64,000 nucleotides of DNA, taken from the NCBI GenBank assembly GCA_024641655.1, contig JAHECR010000001.1, positions 203,738-267,737 of the forward strand. The letters run 5' to 3'. Under the pieces are notes generated by a model. The model saw only the letters and a list, made by a program, of their open reading frames with translations, was not told the origin of the DNA and searched no databases. Positions 52,885 to 61,857 of this stretch are shown piece after piece; within the stretch, counting starts at the first letter, position 1; every line of letters starts with the position of its first letter. Origin of the DNA: Acidimicrobiaceae bacterium. GTDB lineage: Bacteria; Actinomycetota; Acidimicrobiia; Acidimicrobiales; UBA8592. The position numbers and the translations under genes were made by a program.

Positions 52885-53661
52885 GTGCGTAATTGTGCCA
52901 TTCTCCTGCTCCTGGTCTCTTTGGCCACCGGCCTCTCGTCCTGCGGCGACGGTTCCGCGGGCGTGAGCGCGGACCTGGCTGGTCGGACGTTCATCTCCAC
53001 ATCGGTGGTCGAGAACGGCCAGCCGATCTCCCTGGTGGCGGGCACCCGCATCCGCCTCGGTTTCGGGGCGTCCACGCTGAGCGTCTCGGCGGGATGCAAC
53101 ACCGGCGGCGGCGACTACACCGTCGAAGGCGGTCGGCTCCTCGTCGACGCGATCGCCATGACCGAGATGGCGTGCGACGACGACAAGATGGCGCAGGACG
53201 ACTGGCTCCTCGCGCTGCTCGGTCAACATCCGGCGATCAGCCTCAACGGCGATCGCCTCACGCTTCGGACCGCGAACGTCACCCTGGAGCTCCAGGATCG
53301 CGAGATCGTCGACCCCGACCGCCCGCTGGTCGCAACGGTCTGGCGGGGCACGACGATCATCGATGGGCAGTCGGCATCGAACCTGCCCGGGCTCGGGAAC
53401 GTACAGCTCGTGTTCGACACCGATGGATCGGTCGCGTTGGCCACGGGCTGCAACACCGGTGGCGCCACGTACCGGGTCGACGGCTCGACCATCGTCTTCG
53501 GCCCACTGACGCTGACGGAAATCGCCTGTGACGAGCCGCTGGCAACCATCGAGGCTCACGTCGTAGCGGTGCTCTCCGGAGACGCCACGTTCACCATCGA
53601 GGCATCCTCGCTGACCTTGATGCACGGCGACGTTGGGCTCGGCCTGGCCGCTGTCCGCTGA
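52885..53661 (+). CDS. Lipoprotein with two META domains
   Basis: A 258-residue protein with lipobox L-S-S-C (Cys18 from GTG 52885) and two META (DUF306/HslJ-like) domains: S-A-G-C-N-T-G-G-G with M-T-E-M-A-C-D, then A-T-G-C-N-T-G-G-A with L-T-E-I-A-C-D. The Cys pairs likely form disulfides outside the membrane. Divergent from the small lipoprotein with a 138-base gap. Confidence 0.82.
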   Translation: MRNCAILLLLVSLATGLSSCGDGSAGVSADLAGRTFISTSVVENGQPISLVAGTRIRLGFGASTLSVSAGCNTGGGDYTVEGGRLLVDAIAMTEMACDDDKMAQDDWLLALLGQHPAISLNGDRLTLRTANVTLELQDREIVDPDRPLVATVWRGTTIIDGQSASNLPGLGNVQLVFDTDGSVALATGCNTGGATYRVDGSTIVFGPLTLTEIACDEPLATIEAHVVAVLSGDATFTIEASSLTLMHGDVGLGLAAVR

Positions 53662-53689
53662 CGCTGCCCACGACCCCGGTCGCGCCAGG

Positions 53690-54294
53690 GGCGCGAGCGC
53701 CCACGCGGGCACCGCTCCGCCGTTGCAGCACCAGTCGAACGCGCCCTGGTTCGGGAGGAGACGGTGGGCGGTTTCGGCGATGACCGCCGAGATCTCCGGG
53801 GTGATGCCATCTTCGGCGCTCTTCCCGGTCTGGCCTCTGCGAATCATGGCGCCTGGGTCCAACGGCGCGATGTCCGACACTTTTCGAAGCTCGAACTTGT
53901 CCTCGTGCGTCTTCATCCACCCGAAGGAGGTGTACTCGAGGATTTCCGCCCACTGGTCTTCGCCGCGCTCGAAGCCGAGGAACCCGGCGATCCGGCGAAC
54001 CGAGGCTTCGAGGTCACGCTTCATGTCGGCGAAATGGAGCAACAGCACGTTGTCGTTGTGGCGCAACGGCCACCAGGACGCGACGACCTCGAAGATCCCA
54101 CCGACCATTCCCATCTCCGACACCGCAGCGAAGAAGGAGGGGAAGTCCGGCCCCAGGACGGCCTCTTTCGGCATCTGCCAGAGATCGAACCACGCGTCGG
54201 AGTGCGACGCAATGAACGGCCGCAGCGACGCAACGGCCTCGTCGGGATTGCCGGCCCGGTCCGCTGAGGCCACACGCTGCGTTTGGGTGTCCAC
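53690..54294 (-). pseudogene. Sulfotransferase, truncated at both ends
   Basis: From 54294 the minus frame matches the C-terminal half of a PAPS sulfotransferase: the 3'-phosphate region N-P-D-E-A-V-A-S-L, then L-H-F-A-D-M-K-R-D and I-R-R-G-Q-T-G-K. The N-terminal P-loop (K-S-G-T-T-W type) is missing, and the frame has no stop after its natural end near 53700 but runs antisense through the META gene. Probably a relic, less likely a short active protein. Confidence 0.55.
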
Positions 54295-54413
54295 GCGAGA
54301 CGGTAGCGCTGTCGGCGGTGCAGCTGCGGGCGACCAGCCGAACGCGGCGTCCGTGGTCGGGCCACCTCGAAATCACCAACGCCTTCCCGACTGCACCAGA
54401 CGAATGCATTCGG

Positions 54414-55187
54414 TCAGCTCGAGGTTCGGTCCCGGGCAACGGCCTGCCATCCGTCGACCGCGTCGTGGCGGCGCACGATGCGTGCGGGGACGCCGGCAAC
54501 GACGCAGTGATCGGGGAACTCACCTCGAACCACAGCGTTGGCGGCAACGACGACATTGCGGCCGATGACCGAGCCGGGAAGGATCACGGCTCCGGTTCCG
54601 ATCCAGCTGCCCGAGCCGATCTTCACGGCCTCGTCTTTCGGGTTCTGCACTCCGATGGGGCAGTCGAGGTCGAGGTACGTGTGGTTCTGGTCGGTGATGT
54701 ACACGTTCATGCCGGTGTACACCTGATCGCCGATGTCGATGTCGAGATGGCCGACGATGGCCGTTCCCCGTCCGATCACACAACCATCGCCGATGCGGAT
54801 CACCGGGTCTGTCGCCATGATCTGGTCGACCACCATGCCGACAGAAAGCGTCACATGGGGACCGACGAGGGTGCCGGCACCGAGACGGATGTACCGCTCG
54901 CCGTAGATCGCCCCCTGTGGGAAGACGATGATCGAGCCTGCACCGAACGCACCGAAACGCGACGCCGCGCTGGTGTCGGGACCGATGCTCGCGACGTCCG
55001 AACCGAGCCGCCAGGCTGCTCGAAGGACTCGTCCGATGCCCCGTCGAGCCGACCGTCGAAGCGGCAAGGGGATGTGTTGGATCGGTCGCTTCCTCGGCAC
55101 GAGCCGCGACCATACTGCGCCGGCGAACTCGGATCGGCCGAAGGGGGACCTTCGGCAGTCCGCACCCGATGTGCCGAGCTGCGGCAC
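54414..55187 (-). CDS. Hexapeptide-repeat acyltransferase
   Basis: A 257-residue left-handed beta-helix acyltransferase. Residues about 85-235 show I-G-x-G-x-x-I-G hexapeptides, the H-x-Y-x-D loop (Q-N-H-T-Y-L-D), and the family end V-V-A-G-V-P-A-R-I-V-R. Probable acetyltransfer to a sugar or cell-surface intermediate. GTG 55187 has AGGGG upstream, but lies within the inverted repeat at 55171-55187; GTG 55100 is a second option. Confidence 0.75.
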   Translation of the reverse strand: MPQLGTSGADCRRSPFGRSEFAGAVWSRLVPRKRPIQHIPLPLRRSARRGIGRVLRAAWRLGSDVASIGPDTSAASRFGAFGAGSIIVFPQGAIYGERYIRLGAGTLVGPHVTLSVGMVVDQIMATDPVIRIGDGCVIGRGTAIVGHLDIDIGDQVYTGMNVYITDQNHTYLDLDCPIGVQNPKDEAVKIGSGSWIGTGAVILPGSVIGRNVVVAANAVVRGEFPDHCVVAGVPARIVRRHDAVDGWQAVARDRTSS

Positions 55188-55221
55188 CGCCCCTGATGTG
55201 CCGAGCTACGGCACCGCTCCC
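55168..55221. repeat. Duplicated 27-bp unit with inverted repeats
   Basis: Two 27-base copies (55168-55194 and 55195-55221, four differences) each contain GTGCCG-N5-CGGCAC (55171-55187 and 55198-55214). They lie between the SDR stop (55239) and the acyltransferase start. They could be paired hairpins in mRNA or protein sites. Confidence 0.6.
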
Positions 55222-55238
55222 ACCCGGCCCCGCAGGCG

Positions 55239-55976
55239 TCACGTGACGAGGCTGATGCCCCCGTCCACGGGCAGGATCGCGCCGGTCATATACCGCGTGC
55301 GGATACAGCTCAACACCGCTTCGGCAACATCGTCGGGATCGCCCGTGCGCGCGAGCGGCGCACGAGCGCGGACCTCCTCCTTGCGCTCGTCCCACCCCAC
55401 CGTCCAGGGCGTGTCGATCTGTCCCGGAGCGACGGCGTTGACCCGAACCGGCCCGCAGCTCTTCGCCAACAGCACGGTCAGCTGGTTCAGTGCAGCCTTC
55501 GTCATCGAGTAGGCGATCGAGCTGCCGACCGGACGCAGCCCGGCCACCGACGTCACGTTCACGATGCAGGCGTCGTCGGCCTGCAGGAGATGGGGCATGG
55601 CTGCACGGCAGAGCCACCAGGTCCCGTAGACGTTCACCTCGAAGGTGCGCCGCAGGATGTCGTCGGTGAGCGCGTCGAGGTCGGCGTGGGGCACCACCGT
55701 CGTCCATCCCGCGTTGTTGACAAGGATGTCGAGGGCGCCGAAGCGCTCCACGGTGGCGGCGATCATGGCCTCGCCGGCGGCCCGATCGCTGATATCGCAG
55801 CGGTGGTAGCCGGCCTCGGAGCCGAGCTCTGCAGCCAGGGCCTCCCCCGCCTCGACCGAGGAGACGGAGTTGACCATCACCTTCGCTCCCGATGCCGCGA
55901 GCCGCCGAGCAACCGCAGCACCGATGCCGCTGGAGGAGCCCGTCACCAGCGCCACGCGTCCGTCCAGATCTCCCAT
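55239..55976 (-). CDS. Short-chain dehydrogenase/reductase
   Basis: A 245-residue SDR: T-G-S-S-S-G-I-G, N-N-A-G-W, catalytic Ser in V-T-S-V-A-G, Y-S-M-T-K-A-A-L, R-V-N-A-V-A-P-G-Q-I-D-T-P, V-D-G-G end. FabG-like; substrate unknown. ATG 55976; a 15-residue N-terminal extension is unconserved. Confidence 0.82.
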   Translation of the reverse strand: MGDLDGRVALVTGSSSGIGAAVARRLAASGAKVMVNSVSSVEAGEALAAELGSEAGYHRCDISDRAAGEAMIAATVERFGALDILVNNAGWTTVVPHADLDALTDDILRRTFEVNVYGTWWLCRAAMPHLLQADDACIVNVTSVAGLRPVGSSIAYSMTKAALNQLTVLLAKSCGPVRVNAVAPGQIDTPWTVGWDERKEEVRARAPLARTGDPDDVAEAVLSCIRTRYMTGAILPVDGGISLVT

Positions 55977-56053
55977 GCTGCTCCCTCCGACGCCGCACCA
56001 CGGAGACGGCGAACTGGGCACGAGCTTATGGCCCGGCGCGAGCAGTCGACGGC

Positions 56054-56980
56054 TCAGCGCAAGGTCACGGCGATGCGTTGCGCGTCGACCAGCAAGAGCC
56101 CGACATAGGTGTCCGCACCGCTGCCGGCCTCGCCGAGAGCACCGGTGTAGAGCTCCACGACCTCGACGCCAGCGCGCGAAGCGACCTGCTCCGCGTCGAC
56201 GGTGGCGGCACCGATGTCGACGAACACCGCCTCGACGCCCAGCCCGGTGATCCGCTCGACCAGTGCCGCGAGGTCCGCCGGGTTCGCTTCCGCCAGCGTC
56301 GACGACGACGGCAGGACGTTGCCGACCACGGTGAGCCCGTAACGGTCGGCGAACCGGCCGAGCGCGTCGTGGTTCGTCACGATCAATCGTCGATCGGCGG
56401 CGACGGGCCCGAACATCGCGGCGATCGCGCGGTCGGCTTCGGTCAGCTCTGCGATGTAGACGTCGAGACAGCCGTCGACAGCGACCCGATCGAGGCCGGC
56501 GTCAGCCACGAGCGCGTCGGCCAGCGCCGGCAAGGCATCGACCACGGCCACGGGGTCGAACCACAGATGCGGGTCCTCGCCACTGTCGACGCCCATCAGC
56601 TCGGCAATCCGTACCACGGGCGTGCCGCCGTCTTCCACCGCTGCGATCGTGCGGCCGACACGACCCTCGAGCCCGGCTCCGTTCGCGACCACCACGACCG
56701 CGGACTCGAGCCGTCCACGGTCGGCCAGAGACGGCTCGTAATCGTGGGGATCGGCGCCCGCGGGCATCAGCGAAACGACCGACGCCTGCCCGTCACAGAC
56801 CAGGTTCGTGACGACGTCGGCCCAGATCGACGTGGTGGCCACAACCGTCGGCAAGACGTCAGGATCCGACGTCGATCCGGTGCCCCCGCACCCCGCCGCA
56901 ACGCCGACACTGGCCAGGACGCAAACGGCGAGCACGACCTGGGTCGACGACCACTTCCCGGAGCCCAAGACACGCAGCAT
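56054..56980 (-). CDS. Metal ABC transporter substrate-binding protein (ZnuA-type), orphan
   Basis: A 308-residue lipoprotein with lipobox A-A-G-C (Cys31). The cluster A-I metal site has His in G-A-D-P-H-D-Y-E, His in E-D-P-H-L-W-F-D-P, His in V-T-N-H-D-A-L, and an Asp in V-F-V-D-I-G. It should bind Zn or Mn. No cognate ATPase or permease is adjacent on either side. No His-rich loop is present. Confidence 0.88.
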   Translation of the reverse strand: MLRVLGSGKWSSTQVVLAVCVLASVGVAAGCGGTGSTSDPDVLPTVVATTSIWADVVTNLVCDGQASVVSLMPAGADPHDYEPSLADRGRLESAVVVVANGAGLEGRVGRTIAAVEDGGTPVVRIAELMGVDSGEDPHLWFDPVAVVDALPALADALVADAGLDRVAVDGCLDVYIAELTEADRAIAAMFGPVAADRRLIVTNHDALGRFADRYGLTVVGNVLPSSSTLAEANPADLAALVERITGLGVEAVFVDIGAATVDAEQVASRAGVEVVELYTGALGEAGSGADTYVGLLLVDAQRIAVTLR

Positions 56981-57163
56981 GACCCGACGAAGCCTACGAG
57001 ACCAGCTGCGCGTTTCTCGCCCGACGGACCCCCGGGGCCACAGGAGATCGAGCGGTCGACCGGACCGGGCTGAACGGTGCGCCTACCATGGCGGCAATCG
57101 GCACAAGCCTGACACCACCCGAGGAGCACCGTTGAGGGACCTGACCGAAAGGGAGGCCCAACG

Positions 57164-58063
57164 ATGAAGCGTCTCCCCGGAGTCGACCGGGTCGATCTGG
57201 CGTCGCTCCCCTACTTCGCCATCACGATGGTCGCCGAGGGCCGAGCGCTGGCCAAGCACACCACTCGCGAGCCGGGCTCGCTCCTCGAACCGAGCGACCC
57301 CGGCACCGATCCCGACCCGTTGATTCCCGTCGGATTCGAGCGGCGCGACACCGTCGCCAGCTTGGCGATGCTCGTCGGGAACATCGCGGTCAACACCGCG
57401 ACACGAGCGCCTCTCGCTCGGCTCGGCGAGCGCCTCTTCCGGCGCCGCGTCTTCGGGCTGCGGAGCGGGCCGGGTTCGTTCATCGCGGCACTGGTCGTCT
57501 GGGATCTCCTCTATTACTGGAGCCACCGACTCCAACATGAACATCGCGTCCTGTGGGCGAATCACGTGACACACCATTCGAGTCGCCGGTACAACCTGTC
57601 CACCGCGTTGCGCCAGCCCTGGTCGGGCTTCCTGGTGTCGTGGGTGTACTTCCCGATGCCGTTGCTCGGCATCCCGGTGGCCCAGACGGCCCGGTCGGGG
57701 CAGCTCAACCTGCTGTACCAGTACTGGATCCACACCGAGGCCATCGATCGGCTTCCCTCACCCGTGGAACGCGTGTTCAACACCCCCTCGCACCATCGGG
57801 TCCACCACGGCACGAATCCCCAGTACCTCGACAAGAACTACGGGGGCATCCTGATCGTGTGGGACAAGCTGTTCGGAACCTTCGAGCCGGAGGTACGTCG
57901 AGTCGACTACGGGCTCACGACGAACGTCTCGACGTTCAATCCGGTCCGAATCGCCTACCACGAGTTCAGCGACATCTGGCGAGACCTGAGGGCGACGCCC
58001 GGACTCGCCGACAAGCTACGCACCCTGTGGCGGCGGCCCGGGTGGCGGCCCGAGCCGACCTGA
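57164..58063 (+). CDS. Sterol desaturase/fatty acid hydroxylase family protein
   Basis: A 299-residue membrane diiron enzyme with His boxes S-H-R-L-Q-H-E, H-V-T-H-H-S and H-H-R-V-H-H-G. Several hydrophobic helices lie in the first two thirds. It hydroxylates or desaturates a lipid at the membrane. GGGAGG precedes the ATG. The neighbouring regulator (MarR) is convergent, so linkage is unsure. Confidence 0.88.
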   Translation: MKRLPGVDRVDLASLPYFAITMVAEGRALAKHTTREPGSLLEPSDPGTDPDPLIPVGFERRDTVASLAMLVGNIAVNTATRAPLARLGERLFRRRVFGLRSGPGSFIAALVVWDLLYYWSHRLQHEHRVLWANHVTHHSSRRYNLSTALRQPWSGFLVSWVYFPMPLLGIPVAQTARSGQLNLLYQYWIHTEAIDRLPSPVERVFNTPSHHRVHHGTNPQYLDKNYGGILIVWDKLFGTFEPEVRRVDYGLTTNVSTFNPVRIAYHEFSDIWRDLRATPGLADKLRTLWRRPGWRPEPT

Positions 58064-58076
58064 CCCACCGAGCCGG

Positions 58077-58532
58077 TCAGGTCGTCGCGCGTGCGGCGAT
58101 GCGAGCCAGCACCCGTGCGACCACGGCCCGCTCCCCCGGTGCCACGAGGTCGACGATGAGCCTCCGCACCTCGGCGACGTGGCCCGGCGCTGCAGCCTCG
58201 AGGGTGCGCAGTCCATCGGGGGTCAAGACCGCGAACATGCCTCGTCGGTCATCAGGGCACTTCTCGCGCGCGACCCAGCCCCGACCGACCAGGCGATCGA
58301 CGCGCTGGGTGAGCCGGCTCTGGGAGTGCAGGCAGAGTCGGGAGAGGTCGGTCATGCGCAGCTTTCCGTCGGAGGCCTCCGAGAGGTGCACGAGCACCTC
58401 GTAGTCCTCGAAGGCCATGTCGGCGTCGGCCTTCAGCGCGGCGCCGAGCAGCGGGAACACCGAACCGGCGGCGTCGACGAACGCCCTCCAGAGCGCCATC
58501 TCCTCTCCGTCGAGCCACTCCGTTTCTCCCAC
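58077..58532 (-). CDS. MarR-family regulator
   Basis: A 151-residue winged-helix regulator with L-R-M-T-D-L-S-R-L, S-Q-S-R-L-T-Q-R-V-D-R-L and the wing D-D-R-R-G. It is divergent from pirin, with an A+T-rich palindrome in the 98-base gap. A repressor of pirin and itself is likely; ligand unknown. Confidence 0.87.
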   Translation of the reverse strand: MGETEWLDGEEMALWRAFVDAAGSVFPLLGAALKADADMAFEDYEVLVHLSEASDGKLRMTDLSRLCLHSQSRLTQRVDRLVGRGWVAREKCPDDRRGMFAVLTPDGLRTLEAAAPGHVAEVRRLIVDLVAPGERAVVARVLARIAARATT

Positions 58533-58553
58533 GCGACCATCCTAGCCCGCGAT

Positions 58554-58565
58554 ATATTTCAATAT
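58554..58565. promoter_or_regulatory. A+T-rich palindrome between marR and pirin
   Basis: ATATT-tc-AATAT is the only strongly A+T-rich run in this high-GC window, lying between the divergent genes 22 bases from the marR start. It fits a MarR operator overlapping both promoters. Confidence 0.5.
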
Positions 58566-58630
58566 TTAATAACTCTTGTCGTGCACCGCTCCCACAGCCT
58601 GCACACGACATCGACAACGGAGTACCCCCG

Positions 58631-59359
58631 ATGATCAACACAATCGCGACCACGGTCGACCCTCGGCCGGGCGCGAGCAGGTTCCGCACCCGGCTCGGAT
58701 GGCTCGACAGCCATCACAGTTTCAGTTTCGCCAACCACTACGACCCCGCCAACGTCGGCCACGGGCTGCTCATCGTCTCCAACGACGACGTCGTCGCCCC
58801 TGGCGCCGGCTTCGGCTCGCACCCCCATCGCGACATGGAGATCGTCACCTGGGTGCTGGAGGGCCGACTCGAGCACCGCGACTCTGCGGGCAACCACGGC
58901 ATCCTCGAACCGGGCATCGTCCAGCGCATGTCGGCAGGGACGGGGATCGTCCACAGCGAGGTGAACCACAGCGCCACCGAGCCCGTCCACTTCCTGCAGA
59001 TGTGGGTCCCACCCGACGGCAAGGGTCGCCCCCCGGCGTACGAACAACGTGACGTCTCCGATGCGCTCGCCGGACACCAGTTGATCCCCGTGGCGTCGGG
59101 CACGCGACACGCGGGCGCGATCGTGATCGGCCAGCGAGACGCGACGATGTGGGTGGGCCGACTGGAGAGTGGGTCACAGCACCTGCTTCCGGACGCTACC
59201 TTCGTCCACGTCTTCGTGGCCCGAGGCACGATCACCCTCGACGGCTCACACACCCTCGGAGCCGGTGATGCGGCTCGACTCGCGGCAACGAACCACACCG
59301 TCGTCGAGGCAACCGAGGACGCCGAGGTAGTCGTATGGGAAAGTGCCCACAGCCGATGA
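58631..59359 (+). CDS. Pirin-family quercetinase-like cupin
   Basis: A 242-residue bicupin with the metal motif F-G-S-H-P-H-R-D-M-E and G-T-G-I-V-H-S-E-V-N-H-S. Members bind iron and some open quercetin. Divergent from the MarR gene and probably controlled by it. Followed by a VOC gene 46 bases later. Confidence 0.9.
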   Translation: MINTIATTVDPRPGASRFRTRLGWLDSHHSFSFANHYDPANVGHGLLIVSNDDVVAPGAGFGSHPHRDMEIVTWVLEGRLEHRDSAGNHGILEPGIVQRMSAGTGIVHSEVNHSATEPVHFLQMWVPPDGKGRPPAYEQRDVSDALAGHQLIPVASGTRHAGAIVIGQRDATMWVGRLESGSQHLLPDATFVHVFVARGTITLDGSHTLGAGDAARLAATNHTVVEATEDAEVVVWESAHSR

Positions 59360-59405
59360 TCGCGACGACCACCAGCCGACCACCGCGCGACCCAGGAGGC
59401 CAGCC

Positions 59406-59912
59406 ATGAGCACGACCCACCACGGAGACGACGTCGACCGCAGCAAGGAGTGGGAGGCCCTGCGCCGCGCCCACCTCCGACCTCGGGGCGAACGCCCGGC
59501 CTCAACCGCTCGGGGCGTACACCACTTCGCCCTGTTGAGCTCGAGCGTGGAACGGACGATCGAGTTCTACCAGGGCATCCTCGAGTTCCCGCTCACCGAG
59601 TTGTTCGAGAATCGCGACTACCAGGGATCGACGCACTTCTTCTTCGACATCGGCAACGGCAACCTGCTCGCCTTCTTCGACTTCCCCGGGCTCGGGTTGC
59701 ATCCGTACGCCGAAGTACTCGGGGGATTCCACCACCTGGCGATCTCGGTGACCCCCGAGCAGCAAGCCCGGCTGCGAGAGAAGCTCGAAGCCGCAGGCAT
59801 CGCCATCGACTTCGAAGACCGCACCTCGATCTACTTCAAGGGCCCCGACGGCGAGCGGCTCGAACTCCTGGCCGATCCCCTCGGCGAGATGTACGGCGCC
59901 ACCGTGTCCTGA
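59406..59912 (+). CDS. VOC-family (glyoxalase/dioxygenase-like) protein
   Basis: A 168-residue protein with V-H-H-F-A-L, a G-G-F-H-H-L-A-I-S-V second module and a metal-ligand Glu in G-E-R-L-E-L-L. Single VOC domain, possibly a ring-cleavage dioxygenase or isomerase. GGAGG lies before the ATG. It may share a transcript with pirin. Confidence 0.85.
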   Translation: MSTTHHGDDVDRSKEWEALRRAHLRPRGERPASTARGVHHFALLSSSVERTIEFYQGILEFPLTELFENRDYQGSTHFFFDIGNGNLLAFFDFPGLGLHPYAEVLGGFHHLAISVTPEQQARLREKLEAAGIAIDFEDRTSIYFKGPDGERLELLADPLGEMYGATVS

Positions 59913-59999
59913 TCCCGGGGCCAAGGCGCCCGCCCCGGAGGGCGCTGGTAGTGTCGGGGGTTCGATGAGGGGATCCCGACCAGGCACGACGGCGCGCGC

Positions 60000-61352
60000 G
60001 TGAGCCAGACGACCACCCCACCCTTCGCGCCCGACGGTGACTCATTGGAGGATCCACTCCCCGAGCTCGTCGACGACCATTCGCGCTGGGTCCCCCGTAC
60101 CTTCGACGGGCTCCGGTTCCGTCCGTTCCGGTTCTACATGGGCGCGATGATCTGGTGGAACGCCGCCATGAGCATGCAGATGCTCGTGCGGGGCTACCTC
60201 GCCTACCACCTCACGGACTCCTTCGCCTCCCTCGGCGTCGTCGGCCTCGGCTCGGCCATCCCGATGCTGCTCCTGTCGCCGGTCGGCGGCGTCATTGCCG
60301 ACCGCACGTCGAAGCGGCTCGTGCTGCAGCTGGGTCAGATCTTCAGCGCCGTCGTCGCGGTCGTCGTCGCCGTGCTGCTCTTCAACGGCGCGCTCGAGTT
60401 CTGGCACCTGTTCGTGGCGTCGTTCGCCCAGGGCGTGATGTCGTCGCTGGTCATGCCTTCTCGACAGGCGTTACTGCCCGAGGTCGTCGGCATGCGGCGG
60501 CTCATGAACGCGATCCCGCTGCAGACGGCGGGCATGAACCTCATGCAGATCCTGGCCCCGACACTCGGCGGGTTCATGCTCGACTGGACCGACCCTGCGT
60601 GGGTCTACGTGTTCATGGCCGTCATGTACGCCATGTCGGTCCTCATGCTCTTCCTCGTCGATGTCCTCTCGCCAGAGGAGCTCGAGGAGAGCCGAGCGGG
60701 AACGAACGCTGCCGGTGGCGGGGCGGGTGCCGCGGCACACGTCGACCGCGCGGGCGCCTTCGGTCAGCTCGCGGCGGGGTTCTCGTACCTGCGACGTGAC
60801 GCCACAGTGCGCAACATCTTGGCCTTCACGTTCATCGGGTCCGTTCTCGGCATGCCCATCCGGATGCTCTTGCCCGGCTACGTCAGCGAAGTCTTCGGCG
60901 ACGGCGGTTCCACCCTCGGCCTCCTGCAGATGGGCATGGGCGTCGGGGCCCTGCTGGGCGCGCTCGTCCTCGCCTCGCTGCGCATGGCCCGCCGACGCGG
61001 CCTGTTGCTCGCTGCGAGTGCGATCCTGCTCGGCACGGCCATGATCGGGTTCTCGGTCACCGGCGTCATGTGGCTGGCGTGGATCGGGCTCCTCGTCGTC
61101 GGCGTCGGGTCGTCGGGACGCCAGGCCATGGGCCAGGTGCTGATCCAGGAGTACGTCGCCGACGACTACCGCGGCCGGGTCATGGCCGTCTTCATGATGC
61201 AGTTCAGCCTCATGTCGGTTGGGACGTTCTTCGTCAGCCTCTACATGGAACGGGTCGGACCGGAGTTCGCGATCGGCTCGCTCGGCGGGCTGCTCGTCGC
61301 CTCATCGATGGCGTTCCTCTTCTTCGTGCCGCGCTTTCGCGCACTCGACTGA
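60000..61352 (+). CDS. MFS transporter (EntS-like)
   Basis: A 450-residue 12-helix major facilitator with G-G-V-I-A-D-R-T-S-K-R after helix two, S-R-Q-A-L-L-P-E-V in the first half, and a central loop (residues 225-255) rich in Ala/Gly. The MFS_3 subgroup exports siderophores or drugs. GTG start, no close partner. Confidence 0.85.
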   Translation: MSQTTTPPFAPDGDSLEDPLPELVDDHSRWVPRTFDGLRFRPFRFYMGAMIWWNAAMSMQMLVRGYLAYHLTDSFASLGVVGLGSAIPMLLLSPVGGVIADRTSKRLVLQLGQIFSAVVAVVVAVLLFNGALEFWHLFVASFAQGVMSSLVMPSRQALLPEVVGMRRLMNAIPLQTAGMNLMQILAPTLGGFMLDWTDPAWVYVFMAVMYAMSVLMLFLVDVLSPEELEESRAGTNAAGGGAGAAAHVDRAGAFGQLAAGFSYLRRDATVRNILAFTFIGSVLGMPIRMLLPGYVSEVFGDGGSTLGLLQMGMGVGALLGALVLASLRMARRRGLLLAASAILLGTAMIGFSVTGVMWLAWIGLLVVGVGSSGRQAMGQVLIQEYVADDYRGRVMAVFMMQFSLMSVGTFFVSLYMERVGPEFAIGSLGGLLVASSMAFLFFVPRFRALD

Positions 61353-61406
61353 CGTCAGGCGGACAGGCCGACATAGCCGCAGGAGCGCGGCCGCAGCGGC
61401 CGTGGC

Positions 61407-61823
61407 ATGCTCGATGACGTGGACCGCCGCGCCTACCTCGACCACCTCAAGCTCGACGCCATGACCACCGCGGCGATCGAAGCATTCTTCCGGGGCCTGC
61501 ACCGCCGAGTCCCACGGCCCGAGAGCGCCGAAGCCGTCCAGGCGCGCAGCCGTATCGCCGAGCGGCTCGCCACCCTCAACGCGCAGATGCTCGGGCGCCA
61601 GGTCGACCACCGGGTGCCGGTCGACATCGATGCCATGGCGTCGACCATCGCAGACCGGGTCGACCGGTACGGCTCCGTGGACTGGAACCGGGTGGCCGAC
61701 GGATCTGCGCTGATCGAGCTCGCCCGCCGGACGGTGGGCGAGATCTCCGCAGACCTTCATGAAGCCGAGCCCGCAGGCGGGCCTGCATCCGTAGACGACG
61801 GCGAAGACGACCCGAGCGTCTGA
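61407..61823 (+). CDS. Hypothetical protein
   Basis: A 138-residue soluble protein, mainly helical, with an acidic end (D-D-G-E-D-D-P). No motif recognised. It follows the MFS gene by 54 bases and is convergent with the Fur-family gene. Confidence 0.55.
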   Translation: MLDDVDRRAYLDHLKLDAMTTAAIEAFFRGLHRRVPRPESAEAVQARSRIAERLATLNAQMLGRQVDHRVPVDIDAMASTIADRVDRYGSVDWNRVADGSALIELARRTVGEISADLHEAEPAGGPASVDDGEDDPSV

Positions 61824-61857
61824 GGCGACGACCCTGCGACACGGGGCTCTGCCCCGA

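Noticed and set aside
54318-55196. 292-codon plus-strand frame over the acyltransferase
   Set aside because: The opposite strand encodes a clear hexapeptide acyltransferase; the plus frame has no signature.
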